Source: Thomasclavelia spiroformis (GTDB lineage: Bacteria > Bacillota_I > Bacilli_A > Erysipelotrichales > Coprobacillaceae). From it: a stretch of DNA of 37,313 nt. The stretch covers positions 1 through 37,313 of the forward strand of contig JAGZCC010000018.1 in the NCBI GenBank assembly GCA_018369555.1, written 5' to 3'. Positions 7,726-15,799 of the stretch are shown here, in pieces (positions within the stretch are counted from its first letter, which is position 1; each line of letters starts with the position of its first letter). The notes beneath the pieces were generated by a model. That model did no database searches. It was not told the DNA's origin and saw only the letters and a program-made list of their open reading frames with translations. The translations under genes and the position numbers were made by a program.

Positions 7726-8697
7726 ATGAAAAAGTTAAATTGGGGTATTTTAGGAACTGGTTGGATTGCAACGGAAATGGCAGAAGCTTTAAATCGTGTT
7801 AATGGTGAAATATATGCGGTATGCGATACAACTTTAGAAGCAGCAAAAAAATATGCAAAACGTTTTGGAGTACAAAAGGCTTATGGTAGTGCAGATGAAA
7901 TGATTGATGATGAAAATGTGGATATTGTTTATATTGCTACGCCACATAATTTACATTATCGTTTTTTGGTTCAATCATTAAAGGCAGGAAAACATGTTTT
8001 TTGTGAAAAAGCGATTACTGTAAATGATTCACAGTTAGAAGAAGCGGTTGCTATTGCAAAAGAAAAGAATTTGGTAATTTGTGATGGAGTTACTTTATTT
8101 CATATGCCATTATTTAAGAAATTGAAAGGAATTGTTGATAGTGGTGTAATTGGTGAAGTAAAAATGGTTCAAGTTAATTTTGGAAGTTGTAAAGAATATG
8201 ATGTTACAAATCGTTTCTTTTCTAAAGAATTAGCTGGAGGAGCATTATTAGATATTGGAGTTTATGCAACAAGTTTTGCTAGATATTTTATGAAAAGTAA
8301 ACCTAATATAGTTTTAACAACAGCTAATTATTTTGAAACAGGTGTCGATGAAACTTCAGGAATCATTTTACGCAATCCAGAAGGGCAAATGGCAGTTATG
8401 GCATTAACAATGAGAGCTAAACAACCAAAACGAGGAGTTGTTGCAGGTGAATTAGGATACATTGAGGTAAATAATTATCCTCGTGGTGATGTGGCTACAA
8501 TCACATATACAAATGATGGGCATGTAGAAACAATTGAACTTGGAGAAACTGAAAAAGCATTAGATTATGAAGTTTTAGATATGCAAGATTATATTTTAAA
8601 TAACGGTGGACAAGAAAATCTTCAATATATCCGTGATGTTATGGCAACATTAACTGAAATTAGAAAACAATGGGGTATGATTTACCCATTTGAATAA
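7726..8697 (+). CDS. Gfo/Idh/MocA-family NAD(P)-dependent oxidoreductase
   Basis: 323 aa with an N-terminal Rossmann domain (WGILGTGWIATEMAEAL, residues 5-21) and a C-terminal alpha/beta sugar-binding domain containing LAGGALLDIGVYATSF. The usual EKP motif reads CEKAITV, with alanine replacing proline; the lysine expected to assist catalysis is retained. Substrate cannot be told from sequence; the family acts on sugars, inositols and dihydrodiols. AAGGAG precedes ATG 7726 and the gene lies 15 nt after rpiA. Its place beside an isomerase and a HAD phosphatase suggests handling of a side-product sugar or sugar phosphate. Confidence 0.88.
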   Translation: MKKLNWGILGTGWIATEMAEALNRVNGEIYAVCDTTLEAAKKYAKRFGVQKAYGSADEMIDDENVDIVYIATPHNLHYRFLVQSLKAGKHVFCEKAITVNDSQLEEAVAIAKEKNLVICDGVTLFHMPLFKKLKGIVDSGVIGEVKMVQVNFGSCKEYDVTNRFFSKELAGGALLDIGVYATSFARYFMKSKPNIVLTTANYFETGVDETSGIILRNPEGQMAVMALTMRAKQPKRGVVAGELGYIEVNNYPRGDVATITYTNDGHVETIELGETEKALDYEVLDMQDYILNNGGQENLQYIRDVMATLTEIRKQWGMIYPFE

Positions 8698-8698
8698 T

Positions 8699-9472
8699 AT
8701 GAATAAAAAATATTTCTTTTTTGATATTGATGGAACATTGACAGATAAAAAAACTAATAAAGTTGTTCCATCAGCTTTAAAAGCATTAAAAAAACTTCAA
8801 GACAATGGACATTTTGTAGCAATTGCTACTGGTAGAGTGCATTACAAAGCAGTTAATTTTATGCGTAAAATTGGTTTAAAAAATATGGTATGTAATGGTG
8901 GACATGGACTTGTTGTTAATGAGCAACTTGTTAAAAATGCGCCATTAGATTTTCAAAAGTGTTTAGCTATAATAAAACAAGCAAATCAATTTGGTTATGG
9001 AGTGCTTGTAGCTCCTTATGATAATAATGAAGTTTATGGAAAAGATTTTCTTTTTTTAAAACAGGCTGGTTTTAGAAAAGAACCATCTACATATTATTTT
9101 GATTCTAATTATGATTTTTCTAAATTTAATGATATCTATAAAATGTATATTTCTATACCTCAAGATCAAGAAGAACTTTTGACTTTAAAAGATACGGTAG
9201 GTAATTTAAGATTTGAAAAAGAATATCTAATGTTTCAACCTGATGCAAAAAGAAAAGGCATTGAATGTATGATTAATTATCTTCAAGGAGAGATCAAAGA
9301 TGTAGTTGTTTTTGGTGATGATTACAATGATATTGATATGTTTCAAGGAGATTGGTATTCTATTGCAATGGGGAATGCTTGTGATGAATTAAAAAAGATC
9401 GCAAGTGAAGTTACTGATAGTAATATAAATGATGGGATATATAATGTTTGTATGAAATATAATTGGATATAA
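8699..9472 (+). CDS. Cof-type HAD-superfamily phosphatase
   Basis: 257 aa, HAD class IIB. Motif I is FFDIDGTLTD with nucleophile D9 and acid/base D11. Motif II is AIATGR and motif IV is VVVFGDDYNDIDMF. These enzymes dephosphorylate sugar phosphates or cofactors such as FMN and PLP; the substrate here is unknown. ATG 8699 begins one base after the stop of the oxidoreductase gene and has no ribosome binding site, implying translational coupling; a TTG at 8690 inside the upstream gene is less likely. It is the last gene of the fruK operon and is followed by a strong terminator. Confidence 0.88.
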   Translation: MNKKYFFFDIDGTLTDKKTNKVVPSALKALKKLQDNGHFVAIATGRVHYKAVNFMRKIGLKNMVCNGGHGLVVNEQLVKNAPLDFQKCLAIIKQANQFGYGVLVAPYDNNEVYGKDFLFLKQAGFRKEPSTYYFDSNYDFSKFNDIYKMYISIPQDQEELLTLKDTVGNLRFEKEYLMFQPDAKRKGIECMINYLQGEIKDVVVFGDDYNDIDMFQGDWYSIAMGNACDELKKIASEVTDSNINDGIYNVCMKYNWI

Positions 9473-9494
9473 AGAAAAGTAATGGTTATAAATT

Positions 9495-9547
9495 AAAGAA
9501 GAATTAAAATTATTGAATTTATCAATAAAATTAATTCTTCTTTTTTA
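9495..9547 (+). terminator. Terminator of the fruK operon
   Basis: A stem of at least 12 bp, AAAGAAGAATTAA (9495-9507) against TTAATTCTTCTTT, has an internal ATTGA/TCAAT pairing and a T6 run. Confidence 0.8.
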
Positions 9548-9699
9548 ATAAAAGTATTTTTACATAGTTTATTACTATTACTTATTTTATACTGTTAGTT
9601 TTAAAGTTTGTTAGTGATATTTTAATAATTGTAACAGCTAGAGGATATAGCAACTTTGATCTGTTATTTTAAGATACAATATATATTTTATTACTTTTT

Positions 9700-9734
9700 A
9701 TGACTTTTTCGATAATCTTGAAAAAGTCATTTTT
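9700..9734 (+). terminator. Second hairpin terminator just before the PTS control region
   Basis: ATGACTTTTTC (9700-9710) and GAAAAAGTCAT (9720-9730) form an 11-bp perfect stem with a 9-nt loop and a T run. It lies over 150 nt past the fruK operon terminator, so it is either a back-up or ends a short transcript from 9548-9699. In that stretch I see only a TAACAG/CTGTTA inverted repeat and no convincing promoter or ORF. Confidence 0.7.
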
Positions 9735-9905
9735 GTACACATTTTAATTACAATGTTGCAATGAATTATTATACTAGCTTGAGTTTGGATTGTTGCAAAG
9801 TGTTGGTATATTCGACAAACATGCATTCATGTTACTATTATATGTGTTAGGAATGGGGAGTGAAAAAATGATTATTGAAAAAAAACTTATTTGTTTAGAT
9901 ATTGT
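9732..9905 (+). repeat. PTS promoter/leader region, copy 1 of a duplicated block
   Basis: This block recurs at 17704-17877 with only scattered differences and includes the start of the EIIA gene. Conserved elements are TTGTACACATTTTAATTA, two TTGCAA boxes 37 bp apart (9756, 9793), TATTATACTAG, and GTGTTGGTATATTCGACAAA. A weak promoter can be read as TTACAA (9748-9753), 16 bp, TATACT (9770-9775). Downstream, TGTTGG-TATAT-TCGACA is an imperfect inverted repeat of the form TGTYGR-N5-YCRACA, a candidate operator, possibly for the PRD regulator at 12090. Confidence 0.75.
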
Positions 9906-10305
9906 TGGAGATAATAAACAAAATATTATTAACAATTTAAGTGAAGTTGCTTTTCAAAATGGTAAAATAAATGATCTAGAGGCGTATAGAAATGCGGTTT
10001 ATAAAAGAGAGGAAGAATTTTCAACAGCACTAGGATATTTAGTTGCTATGCCACATGGCCGAAGTAATGGTGTAAATGAACCATTTGTTGTTTTTGGAAG
10101 ATGCAAAGATGAAATAGTTTGGGATGAAAATGAAATTAAATTAATTTTTATGATTGGTATACCTTTTCAAAATAGAAATAAAACACATATGAAAATACTT
10201 GCGAATATTTCAAGAAAGCTTATTGATGATTCATTCAGAGAATCATTATTAAGTGCACAAAATCAAGATGAAATATTTAATATATTATCACAAATAACAA
10301 TATAA
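9868..10305 (+). CDS. PTS fructose-family EIIA component
   Basis: 145-aa cytosolic phosphotransfer domain of the fructose/mannitol EIIA type. The active-site histidine lies in YLVAMPHGRSNGV, and the C-terminal helix region matches the family (IFMIGIPFQNRNKTHMKIL). It takes phosphate from HPr and passes it to the EIIB that follows. ATG 9868 follows GGGGAG; an earlier in-frame start at 9790 would lie inside the conserved promoter block. EIIA, EIIB and EIIC are separate genes here, unlike the fused pseudogene at 5562. Confidence 0.9.
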   Translation: MIIEKKLICLDIVGDNKQNIINNLSEVAFQNGKINDLEAYRNAVYKREEEFSTALGYLVAMPHGRSNGVNEPFVVFGRCKDEIVWDENEIKLIFMIGIPFQNRNKTHMKILANISRKLIDDSFRESLLSAQNQDEIFNILSQITI

Positions 10306-10319
10306 GGAGGAAAAAAGAA

Positions 10320-10625
10320 ATGAAAATTGTTGGAGTGACAGCTTGTCCTACAGGTATTGCGCATACCTACATGGCACAAGAAGCTTTAGAAAAAAAAGCA
10401 AAAGAAATGGGTCATATTTGCCATATTGAAACTCAGGGTTCAATTGGGATTGAAAATGAATTATCAAGAAAAGAAATTAAAGAAGCTGATGTTGTTATTT
10501 TAGCTGTTGAAGTAGCAATTGAAGGAATGGAACGTTTTGATGACAAGATTGTTGTAAGAGAGAATGTAGCAAAATGTATCTCAGATCCTGAATACGTCAT
10601 TCACGATGCATTGAGTAAAATTTAA
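10320..10625 (+). CDS. PTS fructose-family EIIB component
   Basis: 101-aa single-domain EIIB. The phosphorylated cysteine is C9 in VGVTAC-PTGIAHTYMA, followed by IETQGSIGIENELS and the typical ERFDDK segment near the end. It transfers phosphate to sugar bound by EIIC. AGGAGG precedes ATG 10320, and it starts 14 nt after EIIA, so the genes are co-transcribed. Confidence 0.93.
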   Translation: MKIVGVTACPTGIAHTYMAQEALEKKAKEMGHICHIETQGSIGIENELSRKEIKEADVVILAVEVAIEGMERFDDKIVVRENVAKCISDPEYVIHDALSKI

Positions 10626-10670
10626 TGGTTTTAGTGAAAGCATTAGGTATAAATATAAAAGGAGGAAAAT

Positions 10671-11714
10671 ATGAAAGATTTTTTTAGAGAATTAAAGAAA
10701 CATGTTATGACAGGTGTTTCTTATATGATTCCAGCAGTTACTGTTGGTGGTGTTTGTATTGCAATTGCACTCGCTACAGGAACCGCAGGAGCTAATGGTA
10801 TGGAAGTCACAAATGAATTTTGGGCCAACATTAATACTATTGGTGGGGCAGCAATCGGATTTATGTGTCCTATGTTAGCTGGATATATTGCTTACTCAAT
10901 TGCTGGTAGACCTGGTTTATTACCGGGAATGACTGTTGGTTATTTAGCAAACAATCCAGTCGGAGCTTTTGAAGTGAAAACAGGTTTCTTAGGTGCATTA
11001 ATTTTAGGAGTAGCAGCTGGTTATTTGGCTAAATGGGTAAAAACGTGGAATGTACCGAAATTTTTAAAAGCAATTATGCCAATCTTAATTATTCCTATTG
11101 TTACTACAGTTATTGTTGGTTTAGGTTATATTTATATTCTTGCTAATCCATTGGGTACAGTTGTAACAGCATTGACAGATGCTTTATCAAGTTTATCTGG
11201 TGGATCAACAGTATTATTAGCCATTGCTGTTGGATGTATGATAGCATTTGACATGGGTGGTCCAGTTAATAAAGTTGCATTTTCAACTGCAGCTGCATTA
11301 ATTGCAGAAGGAAACTCATCAATGATGGGGATGGCAGGAGTTGCAATTTGTGTTCCGCCAATTGGTATGGGAATTGCGACAATGCTATTGAAGAAAAAAT
11401 TCACTGCAGATGAACGAGAAGCTGGTAAAGCAGCGACTGCTATGGGATTGGTTGGAATTACTGAAGGAGCTATTCCTTTTGCAGCTGCAGATCCTATAAG
11501 AGTATTGCCATCAATTATGGCAGGTTCATCAGTTGGAGCAATTATTGCTGGATTAGCAGGATGTACAGATGCAGCTCCTCATGGTGGATTAATTGTGTTA
11601 CCAGTTGTAGGAAATCCTTTAATGTATGTATTAGCAATATTAGCAGGTGTTGTGGTAGTTGTTGTGATGATTTTTTTATTAAAAAAAGATATTCTTACTG
11701 AAAAAACAGAGTGA
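10671..11714 (+). CDS. PTS fructose-family EIIC permease
   Basis: Polytopic membrane permease of 347 aa, full length for a stand-alone fructose EIIC. Motifs include HVMTGVSYMIPAVTVGG at the N-terminus, SIAGRPGLLPGM, TGFLGALILG, the substrate-region AFDMGGPVNKVAF, GITEGAIPFAAADP and the C-terminal APHGGLIVLPVVGNP. AAAGGAGG precedes ATG 10671. It is the intact counterpart of the deleted EIIC in the 5562 pseudogene. Substrate could be fructose, mannose or a related hexose or derivative. No terminator is evident between this gene and the regulator at 12090. Confidence 0.93.
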   Translation: MKDFFRELKKHVMTGVSYMIPAVTVGGVCIAIALATGTAGANGMEVTNEFWANINTIGGAAIGFMCPMLAGYIAYSIAGRPGLLPGMTVGYLANNPVGAFEVKTGFLGALILGVAAGYLAKWVKTWNVPKFLKAIMPILIIPIVTTVIVGLGYIYILANPLGTVVTALTDALSSLSGGSTVLLAIAVGCMIAFDMGGPVNKVAFSTAAALIAEGNSSMMGMAGVAICVPPIGMGIATMLLKKKFTADEREAGKAATAMGLVGITEGAIPFAAADPIRVLPSIMAGSSVGAIIAGLAGCTDAAPHGGLIVLPVVGNPLMYVLAILAGVVVVVVMIFLLKKDILTEKTE

Positions 11715-12089
11715 TAAAAGATAAATACTTCAGTTTTTCAAAGGTTATGTTCTATTTGACAGAATGTTTTCTTGTGTGTAAAATAAATATTTATAAAGCG
11801 GTTTCAAAAGAACTGTTTGAAAGACGGTAATCAAAAATAGTTTTATATTTAATGTAGAAAGAAATAAGCTAATATAAGAATGGTAATCAGATAAGCAAGT
11901 TAACATAAATTGCCCTCTAAGTTTACTTGATTAACTACTAAAAGCATTGCTTAAAACACGAAAAATCAACAGTTTTTAGGGAAAAGTTGATAAAATAGAG
12001 GGTGCAAAAAATGTCAATTTAAATTATATTGATATATTCAATAAGAAACGTTTTCGAACCGTCACATTATCCGAGGGGGAAGGAACAAC
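11715..12089 (+). promoter_or_regulatory. 375-nt untranslated region with nested inverted repeats and a cre-like site
   Basis: No gene is visible. An inverted repeat TTTCAAA/TTTGAAA lies at 11802-11822. A larger structure is closed by TTGCCCTCTA (near 11910-11919) pairing with TAGAGGGTGCAA (near 11996-12006) with one bulge. Inside it AATCAAC (about 11965-11971) can pair either with upstream TTGATT (about 11928-11933) or with downstream GTTGAT (about 11986-11991). These pairings are mutually exclusive and resemble a switch. No terminator T run follows, so transcription attenuation is not shown. GAAACGTTTTC at 12045-12055 resembles a CcpA cre site with about two mismatches. Confidence 0.35.
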
Positions 12090-14063
12090 ATGAATCAACG
12101 TCAAAAAGAGTTATTAAAAGAACTTGTTTATGAGCAAGATTTTGTTACTGTACAACAATTAGCAGATCGTATGAATATATCATTAAGAACGGCTTATAAC
12201 GATGTTAAATGCATAGAAGAATTTCTCAAAAAACAAAATATTATTTTAGATAAAAAAACGAATGTTGGTATTAGAATACATGCTTCTGAATCTATAAAAA
12301 AATCTTTATTAAATTATACAGATGAAACAAAAGAAGCAGTTGATGTTTTATCAACGAAAATGCGCAGAATGAAGATTACATCAAGATTACTTTCACATAA
12401 AGAAGGTACATCTTTAAATAGACTTTCTGAAGAGTTTATGGTTTCTAAAACTTCAATTGTGAAAGATTTTGAAGTTATTGAAAAAAAGTTAAATAAATAT
12501 AATCTTACACTAATAAGAGATCGTAAAGGGACGAGAGTTATTGGAAATGAAAATGATATTCGTCATGGATTAAGTCAATTAGCAAGTTCATTTCTTCAAT
12601 TTGAATTTGAAGAAGAGGAGCAAGAAAGACAAGTAACAAGATTGGATTTATCTACATTTAATTGTTTGAAGAATATTTTTGATGTTGATTATATGGATAA
12701 AGTAGAGAAAATTGTTCTTGAAGCTGAAAAAAAATTAGGGTATACAATAAATGAAATCTCATACGTAAATCTTATAATTCATTTGCTTATTTTAATTAAG
12801 AGAATAAAATCATTATCTTTTTATAATGAAGAGGAATCAGAACGAATTTTTACAATAGAACCAGTTGAAAGGACAATGGCAGTAGCACATTTTATTGCTT
12901 CATCAATTTTAGAAAGTTGTGATATTCATATTCCAAATGGAGAGATAAAGTATATACATCAATATCTTGTTTGTTCAGGAATTCAAAATGACTTTTTACA
13001 TTTGGATGTGGATAGTTATTCATTGAATGTTAAAGAAGAATATTTAGATTTAGTTGATCAAATGATTTCATTTGTTTCGGACTCTGTACACTTTGATTTG
13101 AGACAGGATAAAGAATTAAAATTAAGTATTATAACTCATCTTATTCCCATGATTCAAAGGATACAATATCATGTTAAAATAGAAAATCCACTTATTCATG
13201 AAATTAAATCTAAATATTCAGCGATGTTTTCGATAGTGACTTTGGCTATTGAAATATTACATAATGATTTATTAAATAATTTAAATGATGATGAAATAGG
13301 TTTTCTAACAATTCATTTTCAAGCGGCTGTTGAACGTTCTATGGAACAAAAACAAGTAATTGTTGTATGTCCAGAAGGTATTGGCTTTTCTCGTTTGATT
13401 GCTCATAGAATTGAGAGATTTGTTTCATCAGTTCGGATTGTTGATATAATTTCTCTTCGTAAACTCAATATAATGGACTTATCTAAGATTGATTTTGTTA
13501 TTTCTACTGTTCCAATTCAAAAATGTGAAAAACCAGTTGTTCTTGTTTCTACATTTTTATCTGAATTTGATATTCGAGATATCAATAATTATTTAATAGA
13601 ATCATCACAAAATTTAAAACACCATAATTTAGAACATTTGTTAAAGATTATAGATGAAACAGTTGTTTTTGCACAAGTAGATTTTCAAAAAAAAGAAGAT
13701 GTTTTAAGGTATGTATGTGAGCAAATGTATGATAACGGTTATGTTACAAAAGAATATCAAAAAACTGTTTTTGAACGAGAAGCTATAATGAGCACAGATT
13801 TGGGAAATAGAATTGCAATCCCACATGGAAGTGAAAAAGAAATCATTGAATCAAAAGTAGCTGTTGTGACTTTAAAGAACCCAATTTTATGGAATCAACA
13901 TCATGTTGATGTTATCTTTTTAATTGCAATGAATATGAAAAATCCTCAAAAAACAAAGAATATTTTAAAAGACTTATATTCTATAGTGGATTCAAAAAAA
14001 ATATTAGAAGAATTAGTCAATGCTGATAATAAAGAGGAGATCATTCAATGTATTCAAAGGTAA
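12090..14063 (+). CDS. LicR/MtlR-type PRD transcriptional regulator with EIIB and EIIA domains
   Basis: 657 aa. Domains in order: HTH_11 (about 1-60, QQLADRMNISLRTAYNDVK), a second HTH of Mga type (about 80-150), PRD1 (about 190-295), PRD2 (about 305-400), a GatB-like EIIB domain with C427 in VVCPEGIGFSRL, and an EIIA domain with H579 in RIAIPHGSEKE. Such activators sense PTS flux through phosphorylation of the PRDs and the EIIB/EIIA residues. Its position directly after an EIIA-EIIB-EIIC set makes that operon, and perhaps the two exported proteins downstream, its likely targets. AAGGAA lies 5 nt before ATG 12090. The gene is intact with all expected phospho-residues in the EIIA and EIIB domains. 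Confidence 0.9.
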   Translation: MNQRQKELLKELVYEQDFVTVQQLADRMNISLRTAYNDVKCIEEFLKKQNIILDKKTNVGIRIHASESIKKSLLNYTDETKEAVDVLSTKMRRMKITSRLLSHKEGTSLNRLSEEFMVSKTSIVKDFEVIEKKLNKYNLTLIRDRKGTRVIGNENDIRHGLSQLASSFLQFEFEEEEQERQVTRLDLSTFNCLKNIFDVDYMDKVEKIVLEAEKKLGYTINEISYVNLIIHLLILIKRIKSLSFYNEEESERIFTIEPVERTMAVAHFIASSILESCDIHIPNGEIKYIHQYLVCSGIQNDFLHLDVDSYSLNVKEEYLDLVDQMISFVSDSVHFDLRQDKELKLSIITHLIPMIQRIQYHVKIENPLIHEIKSKYSAMFSIVTLAIEILHNDLLNNLNDDEIGFLTIHFQAAVERSMEQKQVIVVCPEGIGFSRLIAHRIERFVSSVRIVDIISLRKLNIMDLSKIDFVISTVPIQKCEKPVVLVSTFLSEFDIRDINNYLIESSQNLKHHNLEHLLKIIDETVVFAQVDFQKKEDVLRYVCEQMYDNGYVTKEYQKTVFEREAIMSTDLGNRIAIPHGSEKEIIESKVAVVTLKNPILWNQHHVDVIFLIAMNMKNPQKTKNILKDLYSIVDSKKILEELVNADNKEEIIQCIQR

Positions 14064-14169
14064 TTTGTCTGTAAAGATACTTTGGTGTTGCTATTTAATT
14101 TATAACTTACAACAAATTATTTATGATATCCCTGAAAATAATGAATTCAATGTTAAAGGAAGATAAAAT

Positions 14170-15798
14170 ATGAATAAAAAATATAAACGATATATGCAAA
14201 TTTTTTTTATGTTTGCAGGAATTCTGTTGCTGGTTGGATGTTCATCATTAAAAAAAGAAGAAGGGCTAGGAATATTTGAATATTATTTAAAACCAGATGG
14301 AGAAAATCGATTGGCAGTTACACTAAAGATAACCAATCCATCAACTTCTGCTAAAAGAGAATTTAGTTTTCCTTCGGTTGGAGAAAATATAGAATTAGAT
14401 GAATCGTCAAAGCAAACATTATGGATTGAAAGTGGAAAAACTAAGGAATTAAAGTATCATGTAAATTTAGGAGAAGATGGAAAACATGGTGCTCAAGGAA
14501 TAATTAATGATAAATTTTGTGTTTTTGATGGACTACACACTCTTCTTCTTCCAGAAGAGGCTTATGTAGAAGGTATATCTAACGAAGAAGTCTTGATGAA
14601 ACAATTGTCTATAAATTTAGAATCAGAAAAAGGATGGATGGAAGTAAATCCTTTTGAAATGAAGAAAAATGTAACTTGGCCAGATTTATATGATTTGATG
14701 AATGATTGTTTTGCGATGGGAGAATTTGAAAGACGTGAAATTAATGTAGAAGATGGAAAATTAAATATTTACGGTCCACAAGGAGAAAAATGGACACAAG
14801 ATGTTATATATGAAGAAGCGCTTAAATCGTTATTATCATATTATCAAAATTTATTTACATTAAAAAAAGAATATAGTGTTATTTTCTTACCAGGAGAAAA
14901 ACAAATAATTGGAGGTGCTGGAAGCCATAGTGTGGGAGCATCATTTAATCCTGAAAATACAAGGGATTGGGAACTTCTTAGTCACAGAATGTTTCATGCA
15001 TTTTTAGATAGTTCATTACATGGACAGACACTTCATATGGCACCACTTTTGTGGTTTAGTGAAGGACTTGCTACTTATTATGAAAATATAGCATTGCAGC
15101 AAATGCCAGAATCGATGAGAATATCATATGGTTGGAAAGATGATTTACAGTTTGCAAAACTTTATGACCAATATCTTTATATGCGTTGTAAAGAGCCAGT
15201 TTTATATCAAATTGCTCCGATGGAAGAAGAAGGATTAAAGTCACAAGCACAAGTGGAATTTCTTCATTATATACAAGCTCCTCTTATGATAAAAAGGATG
15301 GAAACAATTGCGGGAAAAGATAGTGTTTTGAATGAGCTTTTAAAATGTTATGAGTGGGATTCTTTTTCTATGGAAGATATGGTAAAACAACTTTTAAAAG
15401 ATGATTATGTAGAAAATTGGAAAAATTATTTTGTTGGAAAAGAGATTATTCCACTTTGGCAGTTAGGTAAGACAGTAAGAAATGATTCAACAATAGTCGA
15501 ACATCTCAATTCAGCAGAATGGACACTTGGTAGTTGGCTTAATAAAGAATTAGAATATTATCCAATTGAAAAAATATCTATAGAAGAGCTAGAAAATTTA
15601 AAAGAAAATAATGACTTAAATCAGTTTAGTTATGCTGATTCTGAAACTGAAAAAAGTATTCACGAATATTCAAAATTAATTGACGAATTGTTGAAAGCAA
15701 ACTGCTTGAAAATAAAAGAAGCGGGATTTGAAGTAGGGGATCCTATGGCACGTTATGAATATTTAGAAAATATGGATGGAAAAGTAGAGGAAGAATAG
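14170..15798 (+). CDS. Lipoprotein with M61-like metallopeptidase fold and HRxxH in place of HExxH
   Basis: 542 aa. A lipoprotein signal peptide ends in LLLVGC-SS, so the protein is probably anchored to the outer face of the membrane. The layout is like M61 (glycyl-aminopeptidase-like) gluzincins: an N-terminal beta domain, a segment IIGGAGSHSVGA, then the helical zinc region SHRMFHAFLDS followed by LWFSEGLATYYE. The two zinc histidines (H272, H276) and the third ligand (E298) are present, but the catalytic glutamate is R273, giving HRxxH. It may bind zinc without normal peptidase activity. The next gene is a paralogue starting 2 nt later. AAAGGAAG precedes ATG 14170. The M61 link rests on motif order read by eye; an M1-like relative is possible. 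Confidence 0.6.
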   Translation: MNKKYKRYMQIFFMFAGILLLVGCSSLKKEEGLGIFEYYLKPDGENRLAVTLKITNPSTSAKREFSFPSVGENIELDESSKQTLWIESGKTKELKYHVNLGEDGKHGAQGIINDKFCVFDGLHTLLLPEEAYVEGISNEEVLMKQLSINLESEKGWMEVNPFEMKKNVTWPDLYDLMNDCFAMGEFERREINVEDGKLNIYGPQGEKWTQDVIYEEALKSLLSYYQNLFTLKKEYSVIFLPGEKQIIGGAGSHSVGASFNPENTRDWELLSHRMFHAFLDSSLHGQTLHMAPLLWFSEGLATYYENIALQQMPESMRISYGWKDDLQFAKLYDQYLYMRCKEPVLYQIAPMEEEGLKSQAQVEFLHYIQAPLMIKRMETIAGKDSVLNELLKCYEWDSFSMEDMVKQLLKDDYVENWKNYFVGKEIIPLWQLGKTVRNDSTIVEHLNSAEWTLGSWLNKELEYYPIEKISIEELENLKENNDLNQFSYADSETEKSIHEYSKLIDELLKANCLKIKEAGFEVGDPMARYEYLENMDGKVEEE

Positions 15799-15799
15799 A

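Noticed and set aside
9756..9798. The two TTGCAA boxes as -35 hexamers of tandem promoters
   Set aside because: The nearest -10-like sequences lie only 8 bp downstream of each, so spacing is wrong; they are more likely protein-binding sites.
11132..11404. 90-codon minus-strand frame within EIIC
   Set aside because: It lies wholly inside the well-conserved EIIC gene on the opposite strand and shows no recognisable domain.
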